From assembly GCF_029784155.1 (NCBI RefSeq), contig NC_073692.1, positions 22,778,444 to 22,842,443 of the forward strand: a stretch of DNA of 64,000 nucleotides, in the 5' to 3' direction. The notes beneath the pieces were generated by a model, which was not told where the DNA came from, ran no database searches, and saw nothing but the letters and a program-made list of their open reading frames with translations. Shown one piece after another: positions 12,771 through 25,643 of this stretch; position 1 is the stretch's first letter, and each line of letters starts with the position of its first letter. The translations under genes were made by a program, and so were the position numbers. The DNA is from Uranotaenia lowii. Taxonomy: Eukaryota; Arthropoda; Insecta; Diptera; Culicidae.

Positions 12771-14332
12771 GCTTTAATATGACTTGACTGTAAATTTAAA
12801 TTACGGTCATACACGTCAAACTATCCTGGACTATTAAGTAAGCATCGGAATAACTTGAATTTAGAAAGTCCAAATTTTTTCCCATATTTAAAATCACTAT
12901 TTCTATGTATTTATGACACGGGAATTAAGAGACACCGAAAATATAACAAAGGAATTTTATATAATTTAATACCCCTTCCACAAACTGGGCGCCAGTGCCC
13001 CAAAACCAGAGCAACTGGAGTGCTTCCGCAAATCCTTGCCTTTGATAGTCAAGCGCCATAAAATTTCATCTGTTACCTCACACTGAAAATCGTTACCACA
13101 TGTGGCACCGAAAATATGGGAATTCCACCTACCTACACACTCACACCCACCCGATGGGATACCCTGACTCGATTCTCAACCTTAAACATTGAACCGGACT
13201 TGCAGGATGCCTGAAGACAAACTTCCGCGTGGAGCTTCACATATCCGGAGCTTCAAACATCCGGAAAGAAGGACGATAAATCGTGGAAAACCATTGCTTT
13301 AGTCGGAGTAGCGGAGAGTAGAGTTAGAGCTACTTTCTCAACTGATGTGGACCTCGGCAGGTCAGTCGCAGCTCCTGTAATCAGTCCTGAAGGAAGGTTA
13401 ATACCGGTAGAGTTGCGACTGTGTCTGTTGATTTAGGACTTCCAACGTTTCCGAATCGGCCAGCAACCATGCACCGGACTTTGTTTACTTGACTCAAACA
13501 CACGCGCTGGCTGGATTGTGACAAACCCAAACCGGGATGATTACCCCGGTTATTCTAACAACTAAATTCGATTCCACATCTGCGACAGAACAAGTTGTTC
13601 ATAGTTGGGTTCCAGAAAGTTGAAGCTCAGGCCAATTCACGGGAGTACACACATTAATTAGATCATTATTTTGATAGGTTGAGCTCATAATTATAAGTTG
13701 AAATTAGTTGCCGAGAAATGAGGGCTGTTGAAAACAAAACTCAAACTAGCTGCTGTTCACAAAACATTCTAAATCTGAGGAAACGATACATTTCTATTTA
13801 ATTCTTTGGGGAAATGATCCTTCATTACGGATAATAATAATATTTAAGCATCAAAAACTGAACTGTGCTTCAGGTACAAAAAATCAACAATCCAGTTTTA
13901 AACAATTTCGGTACTAGCTTAGAAGCATTTATCAACCAATTTTAAAAAATCTTAAGCTTCCGGCAATATCTAAATGAAATGAACATTAAAAAGGGATTGT
14001 GCAAATATATCACCCAAAGCTGGTTAAAGAGAAAATACAATCATCTAAGTCAGGAGTGAGCAACCGTTTAAATAAAAACAAACTCGTTAATTATAATGCA
14101 AATAATTATTTGCAGAATAATATACATTCGCTAAGCAAAACGAAAAATACTAAATTGGTAAATGTAACATCTATTTTTTCTAATAAAAAAAACAAACAAA
14201 TAAATGTATAACTCATTAAAAATCTTTATGAAAAATTTTACATCGTATTTATTTACAACCCAGACAATACCTGCTAAAATCAAGCACGTGACGAAAATCA
14301 ATGCAGCATTTGATGTCGTTTTTGAAATACGA
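12771..14332. other. intergenic, GC-raised in the middle (about 13080-13640)
   Basis: No gene was recognised. The middle part is unique-looking and GC-raised like other blocks in the window. The last 500 bases before the minisatellite are AT-rich. Possibly conserved non-coding DNA, which is inference from composition only. Confidence 0.3.
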
Positions 14333-16490
14333 AAATGACAAAAATGACAAAAATGACAAAAATGACAAAAATGACAAAAATGACAAAAATGACAAAAATG
14401 ACAAAAATGACAAAAATGACAAAAATGACAAAAATGACAAAAATGACAAAAATGACAAAAATGACAAAAATGACAAAAATGACAAAAATGACAAAAATGA
14501 CAAAATGACAAAAATGACAAAAATGACAAAAATGACAAAAATGACAAAAATGACAAAAATGACAAAAATGACAAAAATGACAAAAATGACAAAAATGACA
14601 AAAATGACAAAAATGACAAAAATGACAAAATGACAAAAATGACAAAAATGACAAAAATGACAAAAATGACAAAAATGACAAAATGACAAAAATGACAAAA
14701 TGACAAAAATGACAAAAATGACAAAAATGACAAAAATGACAAAAATGACAAAAATGACAAAAATGACAAAAATGACAAAAATGACAAAAATGACAAAAAT
14801 GACAAAAATGACAAAAATGACAAAAATGACAAAATGACAAAAATGACAAAAATGACAAAAATGACAAAAATGACAAAAATGACAAAAATGACAAAAATGA
14901 CAAAAATGACAAAAATGACAAAAATGACAAAAATGACAAAAATGACAAAAATGACAAAAATGACAAAAATGACAAAAATGACAAAAATGACAAAAATGAC
15001 AAAAATGACAAAAATGACAAAAATGACAAAAATGACAAAATGACAAAAATGACAAAAATGACAAAAATGACAAAAATGACAAAAATGACAAAAATGACAA
15101 AAATGACAAAAATGACAAAATGACAAAAATGACAAAAATGACAAAAATGACAAAAATGACAAAAATGACAAAAATGACAAAAATGACAAAAATGACAAAA
15201 ATGACAAAAATGACAAAAATGACAAAAATGACAAAAATGACAAAAATGACAAAAATGACAAAAATGACAAAAATGACAAAAATGACAAAAATGACAAAAA
15301 TGACAAAAATGACAAAAATGACAAAAATGACAAAAATGACAAAAATGACAAAAATGACAAAAATGACAAAAATGACAAAAATGACAAAAATGACAAAAAT
15401 GACAAAAATGACAAAAATGACAAAAATGACAAAAATGACAAAAATGACAAAAATGACAAAAATGACAAAATGACAAAAATGACAAAAATGACAAAAATGA
15501 CAAAAATGACAAAAATGACAAAAATGACAAAAATGACAAAAATGACAAAAATGACAAAAATGACAAAAATGACAAAAATGACAAAAATGACAAAAATGAC
15601 AAAAATGACAAAAATGACAAAAATGACAAAAATGACAAAAATGACAAAAATGACAAAAATGACAAAAATGACAAAAATGACAAAAATGACAAAAATGACA
15701 AAAATGACAAAAATGACAAAAATGACAAAAATGACAAAAATGACAAAAATGACAAAAATGACAAAAATGACAAAAATGACAAAAATGACAAAAATGACAA
15801 AAATGACAAATGAAAATGACAAAAATGACAAAAATGACAAAAATGACAAAAATGACAAAAATGACAAAAATGACAAAAATGACAAAAATGACAAAAATGA
15901 CAAAAATGACAAAATGACAAAAATGACAAAAATGACAAAAATGACAAAATGACAAAATGACAAAAATGACAAAAATGACAAAAATGACAAAAATGACAAA
16001 AATGACAAAAATGACAAAAATGACAAAAATGACAAAAATGACAAAAATGACAAAAATGACAAAAATGACAAAAATGACAAAAATGACAAAAATGACAAAA
16101 ATGACAAAAATGACAAAAATGACAAAAATGACAAAAATGACAAAAATGACAAAAATGACAAAAATGACAAAAATGACAAAAATGACAAAAATGACAAAAA
16201 TGACAAAAATGACAAAAATGACAAAAATGACAAAAATGACAAAAATGACAAAAATGACAAAAATGACAAAAATGACAAAAATGACAAAAATGACAAAAAT
16301 GACAAAAATGACAAAAATGACAAAAATGACAAAAATGACAATAATGACAAAAATGACAAAAATGACAAAAATGACAAAAATGACGAAAATGACAAAAATG
16401 ACAAAAATGACAAAAATGACAAAAATGACAAAAATGACAAAAATGACAAAAATGACAAAATGACAAAAATGACAAAAATGACAAAAATGA
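14333..16490 (+). repeat. 9-bp minisatellite array 1, unit TGACAAAAA
   Basis: About 2.16 kb of almost uninterrupted copies of the 9-mer TGACAAAAA, truncated on the right by an assembly gap. Most departures are 8-bp units with A4 instead of A5, for example near 14503, 14628, 14679, 14697, 14831, 15037, 15470 and 16458. Rare substitutions occur near 16340 and 16384, and a compound variant near 15810. Because 9 is a multiple of 3, five of the six frames stay open (Met-Thr-Lys and Asp-Lys-Asn forward; Ser-Phe-Leu, Cys-His-Phe and Val-Ile-Phe reverse). This yields predicted proteins of hundreds of residues that are artefacts. Confidence 0.97.
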
Positions 16491-16990
16491 NNNNNNNNNN
16501 NNNNNNNNNNNNNNNNNNNNNNNNNNNNNNNNNNNNNNNNNNNNNNNNNNNNNNNNNNNNNNNNNNNNNNNNNNNNNNNNNNNNNNNNNNNNNNNNNNNN
16601 NNNNNNNNNNNNNNNNNNNNNNNNNNNNNNNNNNNNNNNNNNNNNNNNNNNNNNNNNNNNNNNNNNNNNNNNNNNNNNNNNNNNNNNNNNNNNNNNNNNN
16701 NNNNNNNNNNNNNNNNNNNNNNNNNNNNNNNNNNNNNNNNNNNNNNNNNNNNNNNNNNNNNNNNNNNNNNNNNNNNNNNNNNNNNNNNNNNNNNNNNNNN
16801 NNNNNNNNNNNNNNNNNNNNNNNNNNNNNNNNNNNNNNNNNNNNNNNNNNNNNNNNNNNNNNNNNNNNNNNNNNNNNNNNNNNNNNNNNNNNNNNNNNNN
16901 NNNNNNNNNNNNNNNNNNNNNNNNNNNNNNNNNNNNNNNNNNNNNNNNNNNNNNNNNNNNNNNNNNNNNNNNNNNNNNNNNNNNNNNNNN
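16491..16990. other. assembly gap of 500 N
   Basis: Exactly 500 undetermined bases directly abut the minisatellite, a conventional placeholder length. The true array length is unknown. Confidence 0.99.
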
Positions 16991-17800
16991 TCACGATCCA
17001 GAGTTTCCTATTTTGCTACCGATAAATACGAAGCAGATGTTTTGCGTTGTCATGACCCATTCAATTTTATAGTGTCAACAGTTGAGAATATTTTTACTAC
17101 ATTTTATATCGTTCCATATTTTAACCAAAAAAAGCAATTTGATGTTATAAATCAACATTCGAAAGCATGGAATATTTTAGCTACACCCTAAAAAAACATT
17201 TCGTTGCACGAGAACGATGTTTGGAACTGAATGGGAAAACAAACTGAACCGGAAATATTCACCGCGCCACAGAATCGACCGACGACGCTTAAAAGCTCCA
17301 CAACGCAAATGATTGATGCTCCATCAGTTGCCGCTTTCTTGGGCGGAAAATTTACTGTTAATTGTTTGGCGCGAGTTGTTTTTCCATCGAAGCTTCACCG
17401 ACTAATGGAGCCACAAATCAACCACCCAAAGATGGGTTTTCCATGGGAGTCCCTGGGCGGCAGTTCATAAATGTTTCCCGCATGTAACAAATTATGTTCC
17501 TTGGAGGGAACGCGGATGTGTGGGTTTGTACGTGTGAAATAAGTCATTCATGTTTCGAGGTTTCTTGGGCGTAACGCAAAACGGCCTCAGGTTGTAGTAG
17601 GAAGCTCATAAAACATCCGGCAAGGACGCCAGAATGGGGTTCATTTTTCAGTCTTCATATTTCAGAAAAGTACTCTGCTTAAATTTTCCAGCACACTGCA
17701 ACGACTGGCTTCATCTTTGTGACAATCTGGCAGTCCCGCATCTCGAAAAAGCCGTACATTTTCCGAGCGGGAGCAATTTTTAGACGACACAATTTGAAAT
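16991..17800. other. unique block after array 1, no gene recognised
   Basis: The part from about 17220 is GC-raised and contains a 79-residue frame (17231-17470, plus strand) without a recognisable domain. TAAT-type homeodomain-like sites are scattered in it. The appearance suits conserved non-coding DNA, but this is inference. Confidence 0.3.
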
Positions 17801-18379
17801 AACATTATGGGTGCCTACCTACCATTTCGTTTTTTGTTTCATTTTCTTGCTCGTTGGCTGCAGACTACATACAAAAAACGCCGACGACGACAACGGAGGT
17901 TTCAGGCGTATTTATTCATACGGAATTATGCAGGCGCTGAAGCGCAACGGAAGCCGGAGACAGCATTTTGTCATTTCCCATGTGAATGGAATAAATTGTT
18001 TTCATCTTTTTTTTCTCTCTACCTACACACCTACCAGAAGCGTGACATGCTTGAACAAATACGTAGAATTTAAATTACCGCCAACGATTGCAAAAACTTT
18101 GCCTAGAACTTCAAGAATTATCGAATTAGACACAACTTAATCAATTCTTTTATCAGAAATTTAAAATTGGAAGTACATTTTTTGGGTAACTATTTCAAAA
18201 TCTGATTCTGAATAAGTGCTGTGAAACCAATATTGAAGCTAAATCAAGAAAAATAAAATTCCATAAAAACTCATCAGCTTATTTTAAATAATAATTCTTG
18301 CTTTAAAAATTTCGTTTTGGTGACATAAATAAAAAAAATTCACTTCATAATTTTTTTTTGTATGATTAGCCAAATAAAT
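17801..18379. other. intergenic, nothing recognised
   Basis: Two overlapping short frames at 17807-18140 have no recognisable domain. The remainder is AT-rich. Confidence 0.35.
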
Positions 18380-18524
18380 GAATTAAATCCCGTTTATTTC
18401 CGGCAAAATCCGGGCAAAATCCGAGCTGGAATCAGGGCAACCGGGCTGGACCGGACTTTACAAAGTTTTGTATTAAATATCCAAGCAAACTCGGATACAA
18501 TCGGGCAATCTGGCAACCTTAATC
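18380..18524. mobile_element. single terminus of a TTAA-flanked element
   Basis: CCGG-rich sequence ends CAATCTGGCAACC followed by TTAA (18521-18524). Reading inward from TTAA gives GGTTGCCAGATTG, similar to the left end of the element at 33990-34618. TTAA targets are typical of piggyBac-type transposons and their MITEs. The other end was not found, so the copy is truncated or diverged. Confidence 0.35.
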
Positions 18525-19895
18525 GTGGGTGAATATATAGGAAATTTCTTTTCCGGTTTTAATCTAGTTCTGGACAGATGGACTTCGAGCATAGTGGCAC
18601 TCTGACAGTGATTATCACGTTTTTCACATAAATCTTTAAATTTGAAATCGATTACTTTAATCTTAGTTTTGAAATCATTAAAATCCATACGTTCATTTTG
18701 ACCAAAAATAATTTTTTTGACAACATGCATTTTGAAATTTGTAAAAAATGCACTTTAACACGCAACTGTTATGATGAAAAAAAAAAAATTAAAAAAAACA
18801 TGATCTAGGACCCATTAGCTCCCCCTTCATTTCCTGCTTAATTTTTAAAGTATATTTTTTCTTACTATCCTGGAAATACTCACCCACTAAAAAACATTTA
18901 AACTGAAACTGACCGGATGAAAAATAGTTTCTTTTTTAAAAAAGCTTTTTTTAAAATTTAAATGACCCTCAAAAATAAGTCTAAAATCAAACTTAAAACT
19001 CAATTTTATGGAAACCAACTAAAGATTTTTATTTTGAAGCCTTTATTTTGAGTCGTATGAAAGCTATTACTCATCAAAGTTGAAAAATTATTTCAAAAAC
19101 TATTGATTTATTTGTATGAAGAATTGAACCCTGTTATTTTTTTTAACTACTTAATTTTTGTTAAGAGCTTTAACACTTGAGGTTTGTTTACAAATTAAGA
19201 GATACGCATATTTGCTTGAATCTTTAGTCAAGTTATTCAATTTTTGATTTTTTTTTGTGACTTGGTGGCATCTCAGGATACTCTCTTGAATGCTTTGCAT
19301 TTCTAATTTTATAGATGCTCAAAACTAATTCTATCTACTAACCTAAACCTAGAATTGTGGATGATATAACTGATTTATGTTATCATACTCCGAGTTACAG
19401 CACTTGCTAATACATTTTTCTTAAATTTGGTTGCTAATTGCTTGGTTGAAGAATTGAAAAAAAGATCGTAATTTTTTTTACGAGCATAAACGTATATCGT
19501 TAAAAAATTACGAATTTTCATCATATTCGGACATCTGGAAAACATGTTATCCCACGTTACTCCACTCTCATTACTACTCAAACATTTAAATATAAGTCTC
19601 AACTATTCAACAAAATCAAAACTAGTTGCTACTTTTTGCCAATTCAAAAGTTATTCACGTTTTAGTGAAACATGTTTTTGGACAATTTTCGTACTTTATA
19701 TAATGGTTTTTGCTAGAAATACTTGAACTCAATCGAATTTGAAATGCAGCTCATTTAAAATTTTTTCAAAACTTATTTTCCTCTTAGTTATTTTGATAAT
19801 ACTATTCCGGTTTTATGAAGTTTTTTTTAATCTACAGACAAAAAGATAAGATTTTTTGGAATATAAACTTTCTACAACGTTCTCAAAACCTATTC
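18525..19895. other. AT-rich intergenic sequence
   Basis: No supportable gene or element boundary. Confidence 0.4.
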
Positions 19896-19903
19896 GGTCA
19901 GAT

Positions 19904-21919
19904 CAGGCCCGTGCGAAGGACTCGTCCATGGGGGGGGTTTTCGAAAATGAAATTTAGTTAGAAATACCAAAAATAACAAAAACGGCACTGTGTGTTTTGT
20001 AGATAGACTTACAAAAACGAGTTACAGAAAATACGCAGTAAAACCAAAAATATTACTTTTTAAAATGTCTCCTAATATTAGAATTTTAAAAGCGGCTTGC
20101 AAATCTTGTCAGCAGTTCTGGAGGGTTGAATTATCTGAAATCATAAAATTTATCTAAAATTATATGAATCTATATATGGTTCCATCTAAATCCATCTCTT
20201 TTGATTTTCCGATTGTGAAAACATTGGTGAAATTTTAAACAAACAAGGTTAAAGATTTAAAAAAGTCACTAAATACTTGAATCACTTTAACTTTTTTGTG
20301 ATAACGTTTATGCAATCTGGAGTTGAAACGTTTGTCATAATTTAAGCTTTAGAAAAACTAAGGATATCAAATATTAATTGAGTCAACATTGCGCCTTCAA
20401 ATTAACCATTGAAGTTGCTACTTCAAATCATTTTTCAAATTTTCAAGGACAAAAGCATGAAACAAAGTTATTCTTATTGAAAATTTAGATTTTTGGGCTT
20501 CCAAGAAGATTATGTTTTCAACACACAAAAATTTAGACTCGTAAAAACAAAGTTCTACAAAGTTTGACTTCAAAATCGGTCATATAATTGAAAAAAAAAT
20601 GCATTAGAACTTGGTTATTTTTTTTTTTTTGGAAATTCAAATAATATGTTAACTCATTTTATCCGAGTTATTGGATAAAGTCATGTTATTTTAGTAAGAA
20701 CATTTCAAAACTATGAATATGAAAATTTGTTCCATGAGGAACAAATTGATGACATGTGATGAAAATGATTCTTATCAAATTCTACTCGCTAATTTTAAAT
20801 ATATATTGATTTAATTTCTATCAATCTGCCTTAATTTTAATGATCTTATAATTTTCTTTGTTAAAGTACATAACTTTCATCAATGAGGGCTTTTCGTGTA
20901 TTAAAATATAAACAACGGGAAAATATTTCAGCTTTCTCGGTCAATTAACGGATCCAAAACAAGGTTTTTTTAGATAAAATTTTAACATTTTTGGAAAACT
21001 ATTTTTCAATAAAAACGTCATACAATTTTTTAACTCATTTATTGAATTCAATTGATGATTCAAATTAACGAACTTTTCGAAATATGCAAATGCTTTAATA
21101 TTTGCTTCAAAAATATATCAAATCCGATTTAGTTAATACAGCATTAAAAATTCGTTTAAAATCTATTATTTTACAAAATTGGGAAAACTGAACAAAAAGA
21201 AGACTTTGATAAGTTTTTTTTTTCACAGGAGTCAAAATGACTTACGGTCTTAGGGGAAAAAACCTTTATTTTAAATTTGTCAGAAATGTTTCAAAGTTTT
21301 ATCAGAAAAGTGTAGAATTTTCTAAAATAATTTATACATATTTTCAAAAATTGCAAGACAACAAAATTAATCGAAATTAGCTCTTAAATTCTTTGCAACT
21401 GAATTAAATGTGAATTTTGTGTAGTTTATTTTGGAAGAACAATAAACGCAAATTAAAGTTGATGTTGAAATTGGTGACCAACCAGGACCAAAGAAGAATA
21501 TCAGCATTAAATTTGTTATGATATATAAGTGTTTTATTATTATCGAAGTGATTAGTAATAATGTAATGGATGAACTTGTTTAGATAAATGTCTTATTTAA
21601 TAAAACCAATTTCAAAGTCGAGGTAGGGTTTAATATTAAATTGTAAATCGAAATTGACAATTAAAAACTAGTCTCAATTCATAAATGTCATGTACTGGCG
21701 CAGAATGCAATGTCTTAGACCTAGAGTGATAAAGGGTTAAAAACCGCCGGAGGCGAGAAAATTTTGCGACATGTATTTATGAAAACCTTTTGAGGTGAAG
21801 CAATTTTTCGTTACTATGATATATTCATTTCTTGAACTGAAAAATTTTACTTGGAAAAAATCTCCATGGGGGGGGTTAAACCCCTAAAACCCCCCCCCCC
21901 CCCCGTTCGCACGGCCTTG
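19904..21919. mobile_element. non-autonomous hAT-like DNA transposon, complete, 2016 bp
   Basis: The left end reads CAGGCCCGTGCGAAGGA and the right end, reverse-complemented, CAAGGCCGTGCGAACGG. Identical 8-bp target duplications GGTCAGAT flank it at 19896-19903 and 21920-21927. A G run follows the left end and a C run of more than a dozen bases precedes the right end, as in the 4774-7392 element. The termini are not the same sequence, so the two are different families of similar build. There is no open frame of useful length inside, so it is non-autonomous. Confidence 0.85.
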
Positions 21920-22194
21920 GGTCAGATGCATAGTAGCTTTTTACTTACTTAATTTTTGATTCAAATTTTTTTTTCTATAAACTGTTTCTACAACATTCGT
22001 TCAAAAGGAGAAAAAACCAGATCTTCTAGTTTTACTCAAAAATTAAATAGAAATTATTTTCACACTGAGTGTTTGAATATTTATAAAAACAATGAAACCA
22101 TGTTTTAAGCTGTCACATTGAGCAACAGCCTACTTGATCCACTAGCTTCTTAAATAAGGCACCAATATGAGTTTATGGCTTATTTATTGGAACT

Positions 22195-22560
22195 TATTTT
22201 TTTTTATTCTCGAGTTATACATAAATTTTATTGTTTCATAGATGGAATAAATTTTAAGCCATCATAATTCAATTCAATTTGATTGATTTGTTCCTTGTCA
22301 AGCTCCTACTAGTTGTTAGATCTGCTATGGTTACTTGGTTAGTTTTTAGAAATGTTGACATTTTGTACCATTTCTATGAAATCTTCTTCTTCCAGAAAAG
22401 AGATTGGTCTAAAACTAGTGTTAAAATAACATGCATTTCTCTCTTGGCAAATTTGGATCCATTGACATTATTAATTCAAGAAATTTGTTGATATTAAGGT
22501 ATCACTTGTATGGGAGCCCACCATCCTTGTTAGGGGAAGGATTTTAAAACATCATTTAAC
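22195..22560. repeat. diverged copy of the 150-bp-period repeat family
   Basis: It contains ATTCTCGAGTTATAC, CAAATTTGGATCCATTG and TATGGGAGCCCACCATCC in the same order as the landmarks of the 12.1-12.8 kb repeat. Divergence is high and the boundaries are approximate. Confidence 0.4.
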
Positions 22561-24239
22561 TATTCAACGGTCCAAAAACCCTTACATTATAATTTCCACG
22601 ACGCTCGACTGAGTAGCCTTCAAGTTGATAAGGAAAATCTGCTTAAAAAAGTTATCTAGATCAAATTTCACAACATCTAGATGAAAAAAAAGTTACATCA
22701 AATTGAAGATTTTGATCAGATGAACAACTTTTCAGAAGACTTCAAACTAGTAGGATTTGATTTTAAAAAGTTATGAGGTTTAACCATCGATTGGTCAGGT
22801 CTGCCCCACTGTACCCTGTGTCCTTAAAATTATGAAATCTAATAGACGGAAAGAAAGTTAGAAGAAATGAAAGATGGTGATAATAAGCGGGACTAATTCT
22901 ATCTGTATCTACCACTTCATAGAAGTGCTCGAACAAAAATTTGGTCTTCTAATAAAATTCAATCATTTCCACCAACTTTCATTTCTTCCTCCAACTTTCT
23001 ATCCGTCTATAAAGTTTCATAAACTTACGATGTTCTTACAAAAAAGGACATTACTTTTCACCGACAAGGCCGATAAAGTAAGTAGGAATTGTTGATTTAT
23101 TGTTATTCAAAACATTTTTGCAAATTTCTGCCAAACATATTTTTAAGGACAGGAGTTTGTAATTTTATGGAATAAAATAATTTGTAAAAGTTTCCAAAAC
23201 CGTAAAAATAACGACAACTAAATATTAAAAAAAAAAGTATATTTTTTATTTATGATTTTTCCTCTATTTTAGATCAATTGTTTTTATCTCAAGAATGTGT
23301 TTCGTATGTATGTGACTCGAATAGGTCCCGGCGTTTCCAAGATTATGCTAAAGTTTTTTTATGCGGTATGAAATCCGTCGTCAACGTATAGGACATGGAC
23401 GTTTTTCGCTCCAAAACGTTTTGATTCACATAAGCCGCGTAGAAGATCCGTATCCATGGCAAAAGTCCGTGTACGAAGAAGCCGTGTTAAAATAACTGAG
23501 TAGAATCAAACCGCGTAAAAAACAGTGTATCGGATCTTGAGTTACGTTCAAATGCACAATAAAAATTAATTAGAATACGTCTTAAAACTAAGTGTTAACA
23601 CATTAGCAAATTCACATAACCACTGTAATCAACGTGTATTTTCTATGATCAAATCTCTAAAAATCAAAATACAGTAATGAGTTGAGTGAAGAAAATTTCA
23701 TCATGTTTAACAACTATGGAGGGATATAAGCAGGATAAAAAATAAAAATAAATATTCTCGTTAAGGAGTTTTTTTTTTAAAAGGCATACTTTTTGTAAAC
23801 TTTTATAGCTTAGAATATTTTTGAAAATAGGTAAAAATTGTATAAAAAAATTCTGCGTTTTTTCTGACAAATCTGTAAAGATTAGTTTAAAAAATTTATT
23901 AGCTGAAATTATATCAACTATCTTTAAGACCGCAATTAAATTATACTTCTGCGAACTAGAGTTGATATCTTTTTGGTTCATTTTTTCAATTATGTGAAAT
24001 AATAGAATTTTAGGTGATTTTTCAGTAAGAATTAACTAAATTGAATTAAAAATATTTTTACAAGCAAAAGTCCAATCGTTTTGCAGACTTCAACAAATTT
24101 ATTAAATGAAATAAAAACTTTTTTTTAACTTTCTTCAGTAATTTTGAAAATGCTTATTTTTCCAAATTAAAAATATGAAGAAATTACCTTTTTAGATCAT
24201 TCATCGTCATCATCATCATCAAAATATTATATTCTTATT
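22561..24239. other. AT-rich intergenic sequence
   Basis: No gene recognised. A 105-residue frame at 23664-23981 (minus) is AT-driven with no domain. Confidence 0.4.
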
Positions 24240-25313
24240 GAAACAGTATAATAAATAATATTCAGAATCAGTTTTTGCTTTTATGTAGATTTGATGGTTC
24301 ATCAATTTTTTAAATGCTTATCTGTATTTTAATTATTTTAAATAATCTTTTCAGAATTGACCATCATTTATGAAAGGTTCGAAAAACGATTCTAAATAGT
24401 AACTTCAAGAGTTGATTTCAATAAGCAAATACTAATTAAATTAATGCTTTATGCTCTCAATATTTACAACACGTCTTGGAATTCCTTATTTTGTAATTTT
24501 ATCAGTTTCGTATTTGATCATACAAGAAATCACCCATTTCTAAATCTGTAATTTGTCGGAGATGTTGAGTTGAATATGTTGTTTTTCAAATTTAGAAAAT
24601 TATGATTGTAAACTTCAACAAATCATGAATTGACTTAATCAGACAAATCATATAAATGACTTATATTTCGATAAATGTAAGAATATTCAATTGGATTTCA
24701 TCTCTTTCTTTGATCACTGGCTGATATTTTCATTTGTATCACATTAAATTTATTTATTATCTATGTGTTTTCAATATTTTCTCTTAAGTTTAAATAGATT
24801 TTTTTTCTTATCGAAAATTCACATTTTTAATCTTGATTAAATATTATTTTAATCATGGTTTGTTTCTGACCTGATCTGAAATTTATTTCAGAATTGGTAT
24901 TAAATTGGTTTTTAACAGTGTTTTTAAATATTGTGCTATCTGTATGTGTATTTTATGATTTATATGTCCGAAGCTTTGAATTCTGGTTTTATTCTGAATT
25001 TGGATTTGCATTTGTTTTCTGGCATTTCGAAAATATTGACTAAAAATTTCTTGTTCAGAATATGGATTATCATTTTAAATTACTATTCAATAACTTACTG
25101 GAAAAAACACTGATTTGAAACTTTGATTCTTATTTATTTTGAATAGGTAAATATAAAGTACTATACATTTTTGGTATTGTAATTATATCTAGCAAAATTT
25201 GAATTTTGAAGGTGTAAATTTATCCATTTTATCCATTGATTTATCCATTTTTTTAAGTCTGAAAAAAGGAAAGGAGGAAAAGAGGGTACCCGGGACAAAT
25301 GCCCCCCCCCCCC
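24240..25313. mobile_element. AT-rich element copy ending in a C-tract terminus
   Basis: The block is alignable by eye with 32880-33800: a GAATTCC(A/T)TATTTT segment, a later GAATATGTT segment, then CTGGAAAAA followed by TTTGATTTGAA, in the same order. It ends in a long C run followed by CTCTGCATCTAACCCTG (about 25297-25313). Reverse-complemented, this is a CAGGGTTAGATGCAGAG terminus like the G-run ends of the two complete hAT-like elements. The left terminus was not found, so the start is approximate. Confidence 0.4.
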
Positions 25314-25643
25314 TCTGCATCTAACCCTGCTAATTTATGATGCCCCATTTGACGGTATACAGGAGGATCAGAGACGTTAAGGATTTAGCATGGGGACTTC
25401 TTACAGGTCATGGAACGATTTCAGCCTTCAAAGTACTGATTCGGAACAAACCTTTATTTTTGGTCTTCCATAATGTAGGTTCAACATAAGTAGGAGTGAA
25501 ATATGATAAATTTATTTGACTCCCCTCTTACTAACCCAAAGTTAGGAAAAATTTGCCCGGCTAATAAAAACTTTATAAGTAAAATGCCTGAATAAAACTA
25601 TTTGTAAATAAAAAAAAAGAGTATTTTTCTTACTATTTTTAAA

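Noticed and set aside
14333..16490. CRISPR-like array
   Set aside because: There are no spacers. It is a head-to-tail 9-bp satellite in a eukaryotic genome.
14131..16994. Very long open frames (up to nearly 900 codons) of Ser-Phe-Leu, Cys-His-Phe, Val-Ile-Phe, Met-Thr-Lys or Asp-Lys-Asn repeats
   Set aside because: They are translations of a 9-bp minisatellite in which five of six frames lack stops, and they shift frame at every irregular unit. No start context or unique domain supports a gene.
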